From assembly GCF_030915385.1 (NCBI RefSeq), contig NZ_CP133268.1, positions 5,430,001 through 5,494,000 on the forward strand: a stretch of DNA of 64,000 nt, given 5' to 3'. Shown here in pieces: positions 46,355-56,350 of this stretch. Source of the stretch: Neobacillus sp. PS3-12. Lineage in GTDB: Bacteria > Bacillota > Bacilli > Bacillales > Cytobacillaceae. The notes below the pieces were generated by a model, which was not told the origin of the DNA, searched no databases, and was given only the letters and a program-made list of their open reading frames with translations. The position numbers were made by a program, and so were the translations under genes. Position 1 is the stretch's first letter. Each line of letters opens with the position of its first letter.

Positions 46355-46567
46355 TCATCTTCCTCCAAACAATGACAAAACCATATTTTTTATTGGTTCT
46401 GATGGACTTGGAATATTAATTCCAAACGTTAAAAGCAGTGCGATTGTAAACGAGCACAATGCTAGAACGGAATTTACCCAAAAGTTACGCCATTGTTTTT
46501 GTTTGTAAAGTGGTATGAATTCATATGTTAGCAATAATCCATAAAATAATATTGTTAGCAAAAACAT
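46355..46567 (-). CDS. Small GerD-type (receptor D-subunit) two-helix membrane protein
   Basis: The 70-residue protein has two membrane helices (FLLTILFYGLLLTYEFI; SVLALCSFTIALLLTFGI) joined by a basic loop. Its position between C and B subunits with gaps of two and three bases matches the small D subunits that modulate some Bacillus germinant receptors. This is not the GerD lipoprotein. Confidence 0.75.
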   Translation of the reverse strand: MFLLTILFYGLLLTYEFIPLYKQKQWRNFWVNSVLALCSFTIALLLTFGINIPSPSEPIKNMVLSLFGGR

Positions 46568-46569
46568 AC

Positions 46570-47727
46570 TTAATCTCCTATTTGTATTGGCTTTGATAAC
46601 ATTCCACTACCTTTGATATGAACTTTTGTATTAACATTAACCTTAACGTCCTTAAATTTTCCCTTATCCCATCGGGATGCTACCTGTTCCCAAATTTTCG
46701 GTTCTTCTTTTTGAAGCTGTTTGCCAAATCCAAAAACATCCACCCCATATGATGACTGAATATCTTTAATGCATTTCTCGACACGGTGTTTTAGGACATA
46801 CCCTGCTTGCTGTTCCAGTTGTTTTATTTTCTTTACCTCTAAGATATTTGCACTGCCGCCAATTTCATCTAAAGAAACCGTTGTATCAATATTGATCTTG
46901 TAATCAATCTTTCCATTATGAATAATTGGCTTCTTTTTTGTTTTACTATTAAATATTTCTAAGGAAATGGGTGTACTGTATTTACTACTACTGCCGTTGA
47001 GAGTTAATAAACCACCTTTGACCTCATCCATTGCAAACAGCATGTTTTTTGTTTTTGCACTATCGATAAAACCAATTAATTTGTCTCGACTAAATATAGC
47101 TGTACCGCTTATCTGTGGCGAATTGTGGCCGTTAATTTTTTGAAGATGAACACTTGGCATTATGGCAACGATTCCGTTTGTTTCTAGGTCATTGGCGAAC
47201 TTCCATAATTCTGTTATGGGTGCTTTACTAAGAGATTTTTCACTTTTCAACATATCAGCTAATACAAAGGATTTAATTTGATTCGTCGTCCCGCTGCCAT
47301 TAAAAATGTCTTTTGCTTTACTTTCCTTTGAAACAAGCAATAGGACATCTGCTCTTGTTTCAGAGTCGCGATTAAACCAATCAACTACCCTTAAAATACC
47401 TTCTTTTGCAATTTCCTTACTTAGGATGACAACCTTTGTATGACTCCAATACAATCTTTTCCCTGTTAATGAAATTTCGTTTCTCACTGCATCAAAAATG
47501 GTATCACCTTCAATCGAAATTTGTTGGGATACAGGTTTTGCATCTTGCGCACCAGAAATCTCAATGGTTTCTATAGTAATTTGATATTTGTGATTTTTTC
47601 CTTTATCAATCGCAACCCCAGCAACAATAGTCAGCTTATCTATTTCTCGATAATTCCAGCAGCCAGTCAGTGTAGTAGTTTGTATAAGAATAAGGATAGG
47701 CAGCAGTATATAAATTCTACTTTTCAT
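46570..47727 (-). CDS. Ger(x)C-type germinant-receptor lipoprotein
   Basis: The 385-residue C subunit has a signal peptide and a lipobox with Cys23 (TLTGCWN), then GCWNYREIDKLTIVAGVAID, typical of the family, and three mixed alpha/beta domains. It is anchored to the outer face of the spore inner membrane. It lies six bases after the A subunit. Confidence 0.9.
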   Translation of the reverse strand: MKSRIYILLPILILIQTTTLTGCWNYREIDKLTIVAGVAIDKGKNHKYQITIETIEISGAQDAKPVSQQISIEGDTIFDAVRNEISLTGKRLYWSHTKVVILSKEIAKEGILRVVDWFNRDSETRADVLLLVSKESKAKDIFNGSGTTNQIKSFVLADMLKSEKSLSKAPITELWKFANDLETNGIVAIMPSVHLQKINGHNSPQISGTAIFSRDKLIGFIDSAKTKNMLFAMDEVKGGLLTLNGSSSKYSTPISLEIFNSKTKKKPIIHNGKIDYKINIDTTVSLDEIGGSANILEVKKIKQLEQQAGYVLKHRVEKCIKDIQSSYGVDVFGFGKQLQKEEPKIWEQVASRWDKGKFKDVKVNVNTKVHIKGSGMLSKPIQIGD

Positions 47728-47733
47728 AGTAGA

Positions 47734-49268
47734 TTACTTCCTTCTTGGTTTATTGACCGATTGTCTCACTAAATTTTTGGCGCCAATTATTTTTGGCCGT
47801 AACGTCATCGACCACCACGGAGCGCGAATCCATATATCTTGTCCATTATGATTTTTCATAGAGGACAAACCTAACATATAAGGGACACCAAATGAACGAA
47901 TATTCATTAAATGTACAATGATTAAAATCATCCCAAACAAGTAGCCATAGATCCCCATTAGGCTAGCAAACAATAAAAGAAAAAGGCGAATGATGGCAAT
48001 TGCTCCTATTGTAGTGGGGCTTAACAATTTCATGATTCCTGAAACAGCAGCGATAATTACTACAGGGGCACTCACAAGTTTTGCCTCTACAATAGCCTGA
48101 CCAATTACCAATGTGCCAACAATATTGACTGCTTGACCTATGGCACTTGGCATTCTTATTCCTGCTTCCCTAATAACATCAAAGGTTATCAACATAACAA
48201 GTAAGGATAAACTCGTTGGAAAAGGTACTCCTTGCCGTGAAGCCGATATACTAAGAAGTAAAGGTGTCGGTATTAATTCTTGATGATAGGCAACTGCAGC
48301 TAAATAAATCGCTGGTAAGCTAATGGCAATGATCATTGCCGCCGATCTCAACAACCGGTTAAAGAGGCAAAAAGAAAATTATTGTAATAATCTTCATTGG
48401 CTTGCAAACCTTCGATAAATACATATGGAACAGTTAAAACAAAAGGACTGCCATCAACAATAAGTGCAATTCTTCCTTCAAGAAGTTTTGCTGCCACAAC
48501 ATCTGGCCTTTCACTATAGCCAACTGTTTCAAATAAAGAAAAGGGAGCATCTCTAATCAATTCTTGTATATAACCCGAATCAAGTATGCCATCAATATTA
48601 ATATCATCTATTCGCTTCTCAAACTCCATAAGGATTTCTTCTAATGCCAGACCTTCTATATAACAAATGCAAGTTTTAGTTCGAGTTCTTTCTCCAATTT
48701 CTTTAAATTTAAATTTAAGATCTTTGTTTTTAATGATTCTTCTTATAAGTGTTAAATTTGTCATTATTGCTTCGGTAAAGCCCTCTTTTGGCCCGCGGAC
48801 AACTCTGGCAGATTCAGGCTCGGAGATGGATCTTGTTTTCCATCCCTTTGTCGAGATACTCAAAGCTTGATCATAGTTATCTAATAATAGGATCGTATCC
48901 CCCTCAATCATGGAATTTGCCAGTTCTTCGATATCAACTAACATTTTTACGCTGCTAGAAACAATGATCTTTGCTTGGATTTCATCTAAGAGCTTGTTAG
49001 GGTTTATTTTTTCTTCAAGATTTTGATAAAGAATCGGCTGAATGATATTTTCGTTAAGAATTTCAGTGTTTACCATTCCATCAAAGTAAATGACACAACA
49101 AGTTGCAGTTGCCAGGTACTTATTTTGAAATCTTCTCACCACAAAAGTTTCATCATTGTGAAAAATTCGAGTAAACAATTCAATATTAGCATCGATTGAT
49201 TTCACTAATAGAGGAAGTTCATCAGTAAGATTTTGACTGTTTTCTTCTATTAAAAAATTTTTCCGCAA
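47734..49268 (-). CDS. GerA-type germinant-receptor subunit, frameshifted
   Basis: Two frames form one 511-residue A subunit. An N-terminal soluble domain of about 280 residues (SSSVKMLVDIEELANSMIEGDT; ESARVVRGPKEGFTEAI) is followed by a C-terminal membrane domain of about five helices (RSAAMIIAISLPAIYLAAVA; GAIAIIRLFLLLFASLMG). The shift is a TTT run (48361-48363): adding one T gives ASFNRLLRSAAM and joins the halves. The start TTG 49268 has only a weak GTGGAAG site. It is the first gene of the receptor operon. Confidence 0.88.
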
Positions 49269-49425
49269 TCTTCCACTCTTCTTTCACAGGGATTTATTAT
49301 TTAGGTTTACCAAATAAACTTTGGAATATTTACACTTAGTTTGCTTCATGTATACAAGTAAAAAAGATTTGGATGATTAGTTTCCCCAAAGAAAGGGAAA
49401 ATATAAGACGAAAGGAGTGATTGTG

Positions 49426-49575
49426 TTGACAATCGTCGAAGATAATCAATTTGACAATAAGGAAGGGAAAAACATAATGATGGACCATTTGGGAGAAGAT
49501 AACCAAAATGATCAAGAGGGCACCGGGCAAGAACCTGAATTTAATATGTATGGCACTGCGTTAAATGAATTATAG
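49426..49575 (+). CDS. Small acidic peptide of unknown function (49 aa)
   Basis: AAAGGAG lies eight bases before TTG 49426 (GTG at 49423 is possible). The product is rich in Asp, Glu, Asn and Gln (EDNQFDNKEGKNIMMDHLGE; NMYGTALNEL at its end), soluble, without Cys. A strong terminator begins at the next base. It is divergent from the germinant-receptor operon. I do not recognise it. Confidence 0.55.
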   Translation: MTIVEDNQFDNKEGKNIMMDHLGEDNQNDQEGTGQEPEFNMYGTALNEL

Positions 49576-49612
49576 AAAAAACTCCGCTAATTTAATTTAG
49601 CGGAGTTTTTAT
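49576..49612 (+). terminator. Rho-independent terminator
   Basis: AAAAACTCCGCTAA and TTAGCGGAGTTTTT arms, with T tract. It ends the small acidic gene and faces the convergent methyltransferase gene. Confidence 0.85.
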
Positions 49613-50378
49613 CTCTTTTGGGCTTTTAAAATAATGGATTCACCTTGGAAGGTAAATACTTTTTTGTCATTGAAGGTAATACGAAACTTTTCTTTCACTT
49701 TATTTGAAGAATTAGCAAATATATTGTGTAATTCATTCTTTTCTTTATCCGATAGTTTCATTCGATTGCACCATGATTCAAATTGAAAGGTTTTTTCAAA
49801 ACGGTGCCATTCACTAATCTCAAATCCAGCATGCTCCAACATTCTAAGCCACTCTGATTTTTTCCAAGCTCGAAAATGGCTGTAATCCCTCTTTTTTTCA
49901 ATTTTATTATAAAATTCATCGAATTCATCATCTTCAGGAACGACATTATCATCCAGTAAAAATTGTCCTTCGGACGTTAATACTCGAAATACTTCGTTTA
50001 CAAATTTGATTACATTAGGAAAATGGTGCGGAGCAATTCTGCAAGTAACAATATCAAAACTTTGAGCTGAAAAAGGAAGGTCCTCGGCATCTCCTTGTAT
50101 AAACTCAACATTTTGATGGCCATTTCCTGTGATAAACTTTTCAGCTGCAACTAACATTTCTGCGGTTAAATCCAAAGCCGTTACTTTTTTAACGAATGGG
50201 GCAAACCCATTTGCGGTATGTCCTCCTCCTGTTGCAATATCAAGGACATTTTCCTCCCGGTTATTTTCGCTAATTTTAATAATTGTTGCAGGTCCTTACC
50301 GTCTTTATGAATAGGGCTTGTTACATAAGATTCAGCATTTTTTCCAAATTGCTGCTTAACGTCTTTTTTATAATCCAC
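49609..50378 (-). CDS. Class I SAM-dependent methyltransferase (UbiE/Methyltransf_11 type), frameshifted
   Basis: Repairing one base gives a 256-residue enzyme with SAM motif I VLDIATGGGHTANGF, motif II FIQGDAEDLPF and motif III VLTSEGQFLLDD. The shift is a GG that should be GGG (50253-50254): GGGAGGGAAAATGTC reads GRENVLDI. The GTG at 50378 follows GGAGGGGAGAAGA; the TTG at 50393 starts in the ribosome site. The substrate is unknown. Confidence 0.8.
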
Positions 50379-50489
50379 TCTTCTCCCCTCCAACTTCTAC
50401 TATATCTTTACCATGATATTTTGAAAATAACGGATTTATTATGAATGCTAATAAGTTAGAGTTATAGTTTTTTAAGTGGATTAGGAGAA

Positions 50490-51245
50490 TTATAATCCTA
50501 TTTCCAATGATACGGGGCAATGGTCGCTCCCCATAATTTCCGAGTGAATCTTTGCCTTTTGGATTTGATCCTTTACTTTATTGGATGTAATAAAATAATC
50601 AATACGCCATCCAATGTTCCGTTCCCGAACCTTTAGCATATAGGACCACCAGGTATATGCCCCTTCACAGTCAGGATATAAGTGCCGAAAACTATCAACG
50701 AATCCTGATTCGAGCAAGGTTGTCATTTTCCCACGTTCTTGAGGAGTAAAACCAGAATTATTTAAATTAGATTTAGGGTTTTTTAAGTCAATTTCTTGAT
50801 GTGCAACATTTAAATCACCACAGAGGATGATTGGCTTTGATTTGTCCAGTTCTTGAAGGTAGGTACGGATTTTATCTTCCCACTCCAAGCGAAATCCTAA
50901 TCTTGCTAAATCTCGCTGGGAATTGGGGGTATATACATTTACCAAGAAAAACTTTTCATACTCTAGAGTGATGATTCTTCCCTCAGGTTCTGAATCATCT
51001 AAATCAAACCCGTATTTTACTGAAATTGGTTCAAACTTAGAAAATACTGCTGTTCCTGAATAGCCTTTTTTTTCAGCATAATTCCAAAATTGATAATAAC
51101 CATCTAAGTCTAATTGAATCTGACCTTCCTGTAATTTGGTTTCCTGTATACAAAAAAGATCTGCATTTACTTCATGAAAAAAATCTAAAAAGCCTTTTTT
51201 AACACAAGCTCTAAGGCCGTTAACATTCCAAGAAACTAGTTTCAT
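50490..51245 (-). CDS. exoA: Exodeoxyribonuclease III / AP endonuclease
   Basis: The 251-residue EEP-fold nuclease cleaves abasic sites and degrades DNA 3' to 5' in base excision repair. Visible catalytic motifs are SWNVNGLRA at the start, QETKL (metal-binding Glu), NVYTPNSQ, GDLNVAH, and SDHCPV with the catalytic His near the C-terminus. It is monocistronic. Confidence 0.93.
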   Translation of the reverse strand: MKLVSWNVNGLRACVKKGFLDFFHEVNADLFCIQETKLQEGQIQLDLDGYYQFWNYAEKKGYSGTAVFSKFEPISVKYGFDLDDSEPEGRIITLEYEKFFLVNVYTPNSQRDLARLGFRLEWEDKIRTYLQELDKSKPIILCGDLNVAHQEIDLKNPKSNLNNSGFTPQERGKMTTLLESGFVDSFRHLYPDCEGAYTWWSYMLKVRERNIGWRIDYFITSNKVKDQIQKAKIHSEIMGSDHCPVSLEIGL

Positions 51246-51374
51246 CGTTATTTATTTCCCCTTGCTTCTAGTATTTAATCTAATGATCTCACTTTATAAA
51301 ACTCAATGGAGCTATTGTATCAATATCGTTCAAACATGAAAAGTAAATGGATTCAGTCAAAAAACAATTTTAGA

Positions 51375-51413
51375 TAAAAAAGAAGGGAGTAGAATTTCTA
51401 CCCCCTTCTTATC
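51375..51413 (-). terminator. Terminator of ppiB
   Basis: AAGAAGGG(A)GTAGAA and TTCTACCCCCTTCTT arms directly after the stop, with a T-run on the minus strand. Confidence 0.8.
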
Positions 51414-51414
51414 G

Positions 51415-51856
51415 TTATTCAACGTCGACTACTTCAACCTTTTCCATTACATCGCCATTTTTCATTGCTTTTACAGCGTCAAGACTTGATGTTACTTGTC
51501 CAAATACAGTATGGACTCCATTTAAATGCGGCTGTGATTCATGTACAATGAAAAATTGACTTCCGCCTGTATCTTTTCCTGCATGTGCCATTGATAAAGA
51601 TCCTGGCACATGTTTATGTGGATTTCCTTCTGTTTCACATTTAATAGTGTAGCCCTGGGCCACCCATTCCTGTTCCAGTTGGGTCTCCTCCTTGAGAAAC
51701 GAATCCAGGTATTACTCTATGGAAAACAACTCCATTATAGAATCCAGAATTGGCTAATTTTTCAAAGTTCGCAACGGTGCCTGGGGCTTCGTTTGGAAAA
51801 AGATCAAACTCAATTTTATTTCCATTATTCATTAGTATGTATCCTTTTTTTGCCAC
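51415..51856 (-). CDS. ppiB: Cyclophilin-type peptidyl-prolyl isomerase, frameshifted
   Basis: Joined frames give a 146-residue cyclophilin: VVFHRVIPGFVSQGGDP, SMAHAGKDTGGSQFFIV and HTVFGQV. The shift is a GGG that should be GG (51654-51656): GGCCCAGGCTACACT reads GPGYTIKCET. The start is GTG at 51856 (VAKKGYILM) with AAAGGAG eight bases upstream. Confidence 0.92.
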
Positions 51857-51935
51857 TTGTACCATCTCCTTTATGTAAAATCATTTTTATCATACACTTT
51901 TTATGCAAAAATGGAAAGTCTGACTGATTTTTGGA

Positions 51936-52064
51936 TATACTAATAGTACCCCTTCCGAACAATTCGCTTGTTGAGGGACACTTAACCATGTACGGACGGA
52001 AGGGGTCGGAGTCCAACCCCTGGACGCCAAAAAGCCAAGACAAATGTCTTGGCTTTTAGTTTTT
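51936..52064 (+). ncRNA. Candidate structured RNA of unknown class, with terminator
   Basis: Perfect 10-base arms ACCCCTTCCG (51948-51957) and CGGAAGGGGT (51997-52006) enclose a 39-base loop. A second hairpin GTCCA-ACCCC-TGGAC (52011-52025) follows, whose loop can pair with the same GGGGT strand, so two folds compete. A strong terminator hairpin (AAAGCCAAGACA/TGTCTTGGCTTTT, then TTTTTG) ends it near 52064. A TATACT at 51936 may be a -10 box but there is no good -35. The minus-strand gene at 52056 also uses this terminator, so expression as a separate RNA is inference. Confidence 0.4.
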
Positions 52065-52511
52065 GTTGCTTGTTGTGATCCACACATGAAACTGATAAAC
52101 ACTAATTAGGAAAAGGCAACAACCTATGAAAGTATATTGATGGCTCCAAGTTTGTGAATGAGCAAATAATCCAAACTCCTCAGCTTTCTTTTCAAGTACA
52201 GCCATCCCAATGCTAAAAAAGAAAATGATGGCTGCTTTTACCCACCTTGTTTGTTTCCTCATGAAAATAAGACAAAGAAAGGTCCAAATAGGCAATCCAA
52301 CCAATGTAAACAGAAGATTGATTGAAAAAATAGCATGAAAAGGCCGATGAGGAAATGAATATAGCTGCTTACCAACCATAATCAGATCCAAATACGTCCC
52401 AAGTAATGAAGAAAATAATAAAACTGGGATATAACTTCTAATCCAGGATCGAAATTGCCTTTTTGGCAAGAGCTGCCAGTTCGAGTCGTTCAAGGGTTTT
52501 ACAGTATTCAT
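52056..52511 (-). CDS. CBO0543-like multi-spanning membrane protein
   Basis: The 151-residue protein has about four membrane helices (SYIPVLLFSSLLGTYLDLIM; IFSINLLFTLVGLPIWTFL; AAIIFFFSIGMAVLEK; YTFIGCCLFLISVYQFH). It resembles a family of small membrane proteins common in spore-formers. The ATG 52511 has GGGGAG seven bases upstream and lies inside the 3' end of yppC (74-base overlap), suggesting coupling. Function unknown. Confidence 0.65.
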   Translation of the reverse strand: MNTVKPLNDSNWQLLPKRQFRSWIRSYIPVLLFSSLLGTYLDLIMVGKQLYSFPHRPFHAIFSINLLFTLVGLPIWTFLCLIFMRKQTRWVKAAIIFFFSIGMAVLEKKAEEFGLFAHSQTWSHQYTFIGCCLFLISVYQFHVWITTSNKN

Positions 52512-53572
52512 TTTCAATCTCCCCATTAACAGGTTCTTCAAGTTCTGAAAAAAAGTTTAAGACATGATCATCCATAAACCAGTCACCCACTTCTGCTTCC
52601 ACGTGTTTAACGTTTTTCCAAGCACTTTGCAGATTTGGGCTATAAATTCTACTTGCTCCAGGTCGAAGAATACATGATTTTAAACGAAGTTGATAACTTT
52701 TTCCAGGGAATGCCTTCGTGGACATTGTTAAATATATGCGGCCAGAAATCCTTTCTGGAGCCAGTGTGTGGAGTACTCTTTGCCCACTTTTCGGCATTTC
52801 TCAAGATCTCACTATCATTAAAAAGGACAGCATACAATCTTTTTCCTAACATAATCCTCTCATAGACAGAATCAAATTGGTGAAGTGTTTGCCCCTCTAA
52901 ACGAAGTACATTGTCTTTCATATAAGGAAATAGAATGTGATTGAACGAAAGAACATCTTGAAGCTTAAATTCTAAAGTATTAAAGACCTCATTTTTATAT
53001 AAAGGATTTTGAATAACCCGTTTTTCTAAATAATTTTGTTCATTGATAATGAGTGCAATGGCAAGAATCGAATCAACTCGATTCCTCCAAAAGTAATTCC
53101 ATATTGACTCCATAAATAATGAAACGTTAAAAATAGATAATAGGTGAAAATATGGTTTATTTCGTTTTAAACTTTCTTGGTAAAGTAAAAATTGTGGGTA
53201 GGCATCCTGAAAAATCAGCCAATTCCCCCGCTCTAAAAAAGAAAAAAATGTCCTTCTTTCTTTACTCGATAATAATTTGGAGAGAAGTTCCCCCTTTAAA
53301 TCAGTCATATTCCAGCCGCCATTCCTTGATACCATGTGTCCCAGGAATGCCCAATGGATTTCTGGGTGTTGGAAATAAAAATCAAGATAGGCTTTTGTTC
53401 TCGTAACATTGTTTTTATTCAATTCGATTGTTTGTCTTTTTATTTGCTGTAATATTGCCTTGTCTTCTTTTGTTATTGTTACATGACCATTGTTGTTTGC
53501 TATTCTTTTTTTTAGCTCTTCCTTAATGATCTCAATTGGGGTTTTATCTTGATGTCGCCGAAAAAAATTCAT
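52438..53572 (-). CDS. yppC: YppC family (DUF2515) protein, frameshifted
   Basis: Joined frames encode a 377-residue soluble, mostly helical protein with features I associate with B. subtilis YppC (HPEIHWAFLGHMVSRNGGWNM; NEQNYLEKRVIQN). The shift is a CCC that should be CC (52706-52708), giving NVHEGIPGKSYQLRLKS. The ATG 53572 follows GGAGGGGAAG. Function unknown. Downstream, the small membrane protein gene overlaps its end. Confidence 0.75.
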
Positions 53573-53658
53573 ACAACTTCCCCTCCATGAATTCTTCACC
53601 AGCCATATGAATATGTATAGGTGAAAGAAATCTAACCTTGGGAGAGGAATGAGTATAG

Positions 53659-55528
53659 TTGATGTTCAATATAGAAAGAGGAATAAATTGGATCATTGAA
53701 GTCCTTAAAAAAGATCAATCTCCCGCTGGATCGTGGAATTACCCATTTGAAACAGGAATTTCAACAGATGCTTATATGATTATTTTATTAAGGACATTAG
53801 AAATAAATGATGAAAGATTGATTCGAGGTCTTGCCTCAAGAATTGTTAGCAAGCAGGAGAAAAATGGAACATGGAAGCTTTTTTATGATGAAAAAGACGG
53901 GAATTTATCTGCTACTGTTGAATCCTATTACGCTCTTTTATATTCAGGCTATTACCAAAAAGAAGAAATGAAATTGCAGGCTGCTAAAAACTTTATTGTT
54001 GATCATGGCGGGATCGAATCAGTGAGCATGTTCACCAAAATCATGCTCGCCTTAACAGGACAATACCCTTGGCCGTCTTATTCTCCACTTCCTGTTGAAT
54101 TGATCCTGCTCCCCCTTTCGTTTCCAATTAATTTTTATCAATTAGCGGTACAAGGACGCTCGAACCTGGCACCGATGATGATTCTGGCACATAAAAAATT
54201 TTCGTTGCGAACAAATACTAGTCCGGATCTTCTCAGATTTGTTTTTACAGCGCTCAACTGCCACCTGGGAACTTTGCTCAGAATGGCGTTCCTTTTTCTC
54301 AACTCTTGATGAAGGTATAAAAAATTTAATAGGTATACCTGAACACCTACGTTCTTTAGCAATCGAGCGTGCGACCAAATATATGCTGGAACATCTTGAA
54401 CCCGACGGAACGCTCTATAGTTATTTCAGTTCAACCTTTTTAATGATTTTCGCTTTTCTCTCGCTCGGTAAACTGAAAAGTGATCCTCTTATTAAAAATG
54501 CGGTTGAAGGCCTAATGGCAATGAAAACAGAAATCAATGGTCTTCCTCATATGCAATATACCACTGCAGCAGTTTGGAATACTTCCTTAATTTCTTTTAC
54601 GCTGCAATCTGCTGGGATCTCCCATCATGACCCCTTAATAGAAAAAGCAAACCGTTATTTACTAGAGCATCAGCATCAAAAATTTGGTGATTGGGTCATT
54701 CACAATCCGCATTTACCCTGGGGCTGGGGTTTTTCCGATGTAAACACGATCAATCCAGATATTGACGACACGACCGCCTCCTTACGTGCCATTACCAGGA
54801 ACGTTCAAATGGACAATTCATTACAAAAGGCTTGGGAAAAAGGCATAAATTGGTTATTTTCGATGCAGAATGATGACGGAGGCTGGGCCGCTTTTGAAAA
54901 AAACATAAAGAACAAATGGATTGAATTCCTCCCGATTGAAAAAGCAGAGTTTTTACTTAGTGATCCCTCAACTGCTGATTTAACAGGAAGAACTTTAGAG
55001 TTTTTAGGAAGCTATACCAATCTAACTTCTAAACATCCTGCCATAAAAAAGGCCGTCGATTGGCTGATGAAAAGCCAAGAAAATGATGGGTCCTGGTATG
55101 GAAGATGGGGCATTTGTTATCTATATGGGACATGGGCAGCGGTTACAGGTCTTAGTTCTGTTGGTCTTTCACCCTCTCACCCTTCCCTTCAGAGAGTAGC
55201 AATATGGCTAAAGTCTATTCAAAACTCAGATGGAGGTTGGGGAGAATCCTGCAGAAGCGATGGTGAAAAAAAATATGTTCCTTTGAATGAAAGCACACTA
55301 ACTCATACAGCATGGGCTCTAGATTCGTTAATCTCTTTTTCAGAACAACCAACCTCTGAAATTGAAAAAGGGATTACCTATTTGCTGGATTCTATTGACA
55401 AAAATGATTGGACTACCGCTTATCCGAAAGGACAAGGAATGGCTGGAGGGTTCTACGTCCATTATCATAGCTACCGTTATATTTTTCCTTTGCTGGCTTT
55501 ATCTCATTACCAGCAAAAATTTAAATGA
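53659..55528 (+). CDS. sqhC: Squalene-hopene/sporulenol-type terpene cyclase, frameshifted
   Basis: The repaired product (about 622 residues) is a class II cyclase with DxDD acid motif in PDIDDTTASL and several QW repeats (QNDDGGWAAF, QENDGSWYGRWG, QNSDGGWGES). B. subtilis SqhC, of similar length, makes sporulenol in spores from tetraprenyl-beta-curcumene. The shift is near 54225-54226 (a GG): deleting one G joins NTSP to IFSDLFLQRSTATWELC. The start is TTG 53659 or ATG 53662; the ribosome site is weak. It diverges from yppC. Confidence 0.85.
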
Positions 55529-55536
55529 TTAAAATA

Positions 55537-55578
55537 ATAAATAAGCGGCGGATGATGCATCCGCTGCTTATTTATTAC
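55537..55578 (+). terminator. Terminator of sqhC
   Basis: AATAAGCGGCGGAT and ATCCGCTGCTTATT arms with a five-base loop, then TATTACG. Confidence 0.85.
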
Positions 55579-55711
55579 GATTTTTAATATGATTTTCAAT
55601 GTCCTTCTTTCTTCTGGGTCTATAAAAAAAGTAAATTTTTGTATGTTTTTCAGATTTTTTTCAGAATACCTGTTTAGACTTCTTTACATAAGAGTGAAGG
55701 AGGTTTCAAAT

Positions 55712-56334
55712 ATGCATCAGAGAATAAAGAAAGTGATTGTTCTCTTTTTGCTTTTATTTTAACACTTTCATTAGGCGTAAGTGTACTTGCCGATGACGAT
55801 GAGCACGAAAAAAGGGAACATGATAAAAATAGTGAGTACTATGAAAAGACAGATGATGAAGAATATGAGAATGAATATTACAACAAACAGGGATCGTCGA
55901 TCAACACTGTCGTACAGGATGATTATTGGTATCTTTGGTCCAGAATGCCGATAAATAATCCTAATAAAACTTTACCGATTACTGCCCCTTCTGATCTTTC
56001 GGTTAGTGTAAATGGTAATACTACAAAGCTATATTTTATTCCGCAGGAGGGACAGCTGTTTGTGTCTGGGGAGAAATTAGCCAATATTTTGGGTGCCCAG
56101 GCACAGTATTATCCACAAAGTAAGATTCTAAGAATCACGAAAGGGCAGTATGAATTGATCGTCCGAGCTGATTCTAATGCTGTCTATGAAAATCGAGTGA
56201 AAAATCCAATGCCAGTGAAGACAGCTTCCTATGAAAAAACTATATACCTTCCTATTTCAGTTGCTGCCAATGCACTAGGATATCGAATTAATTGGGATGC
56301 TGGAAGTAATACAATAATGATTGAATCTATTTAA
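55712..56334 (+). CDS. Secreted stalk-domain (copper amine oxidase N-domain-like) protein, frameshifted
   Basis: AAGGAGG precedes ATG 55712. The raw frame stops inside the signal peptide. A sixth T in the T5 run (55745-55749) gives VIVLFFAFILTLSLGVSVLA and joins a long acidic region (DDDEHEKREHDKN...) and a C-terminal beta domain of about 110 residues (FIPQEGQLFVSGEKLANIL; KTIYLPISVAANALGYRINW). That domain matches the stalk domain PF07833. 207 residues. It is followed after 16 bases by an ApbE-type gene, so export and assembly outside the membrane may be linked. Confidence 0.8.
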
Positions 56335-56350
56335 AAGGTGGTTGTTGAAT

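Noticed and set aside
51825..52102. Two minus-strand frames of about 70 residues
   Set aside because: They overlap the hairpins and terminator and have no ribosome site; the RNA structure explains the sequence better.
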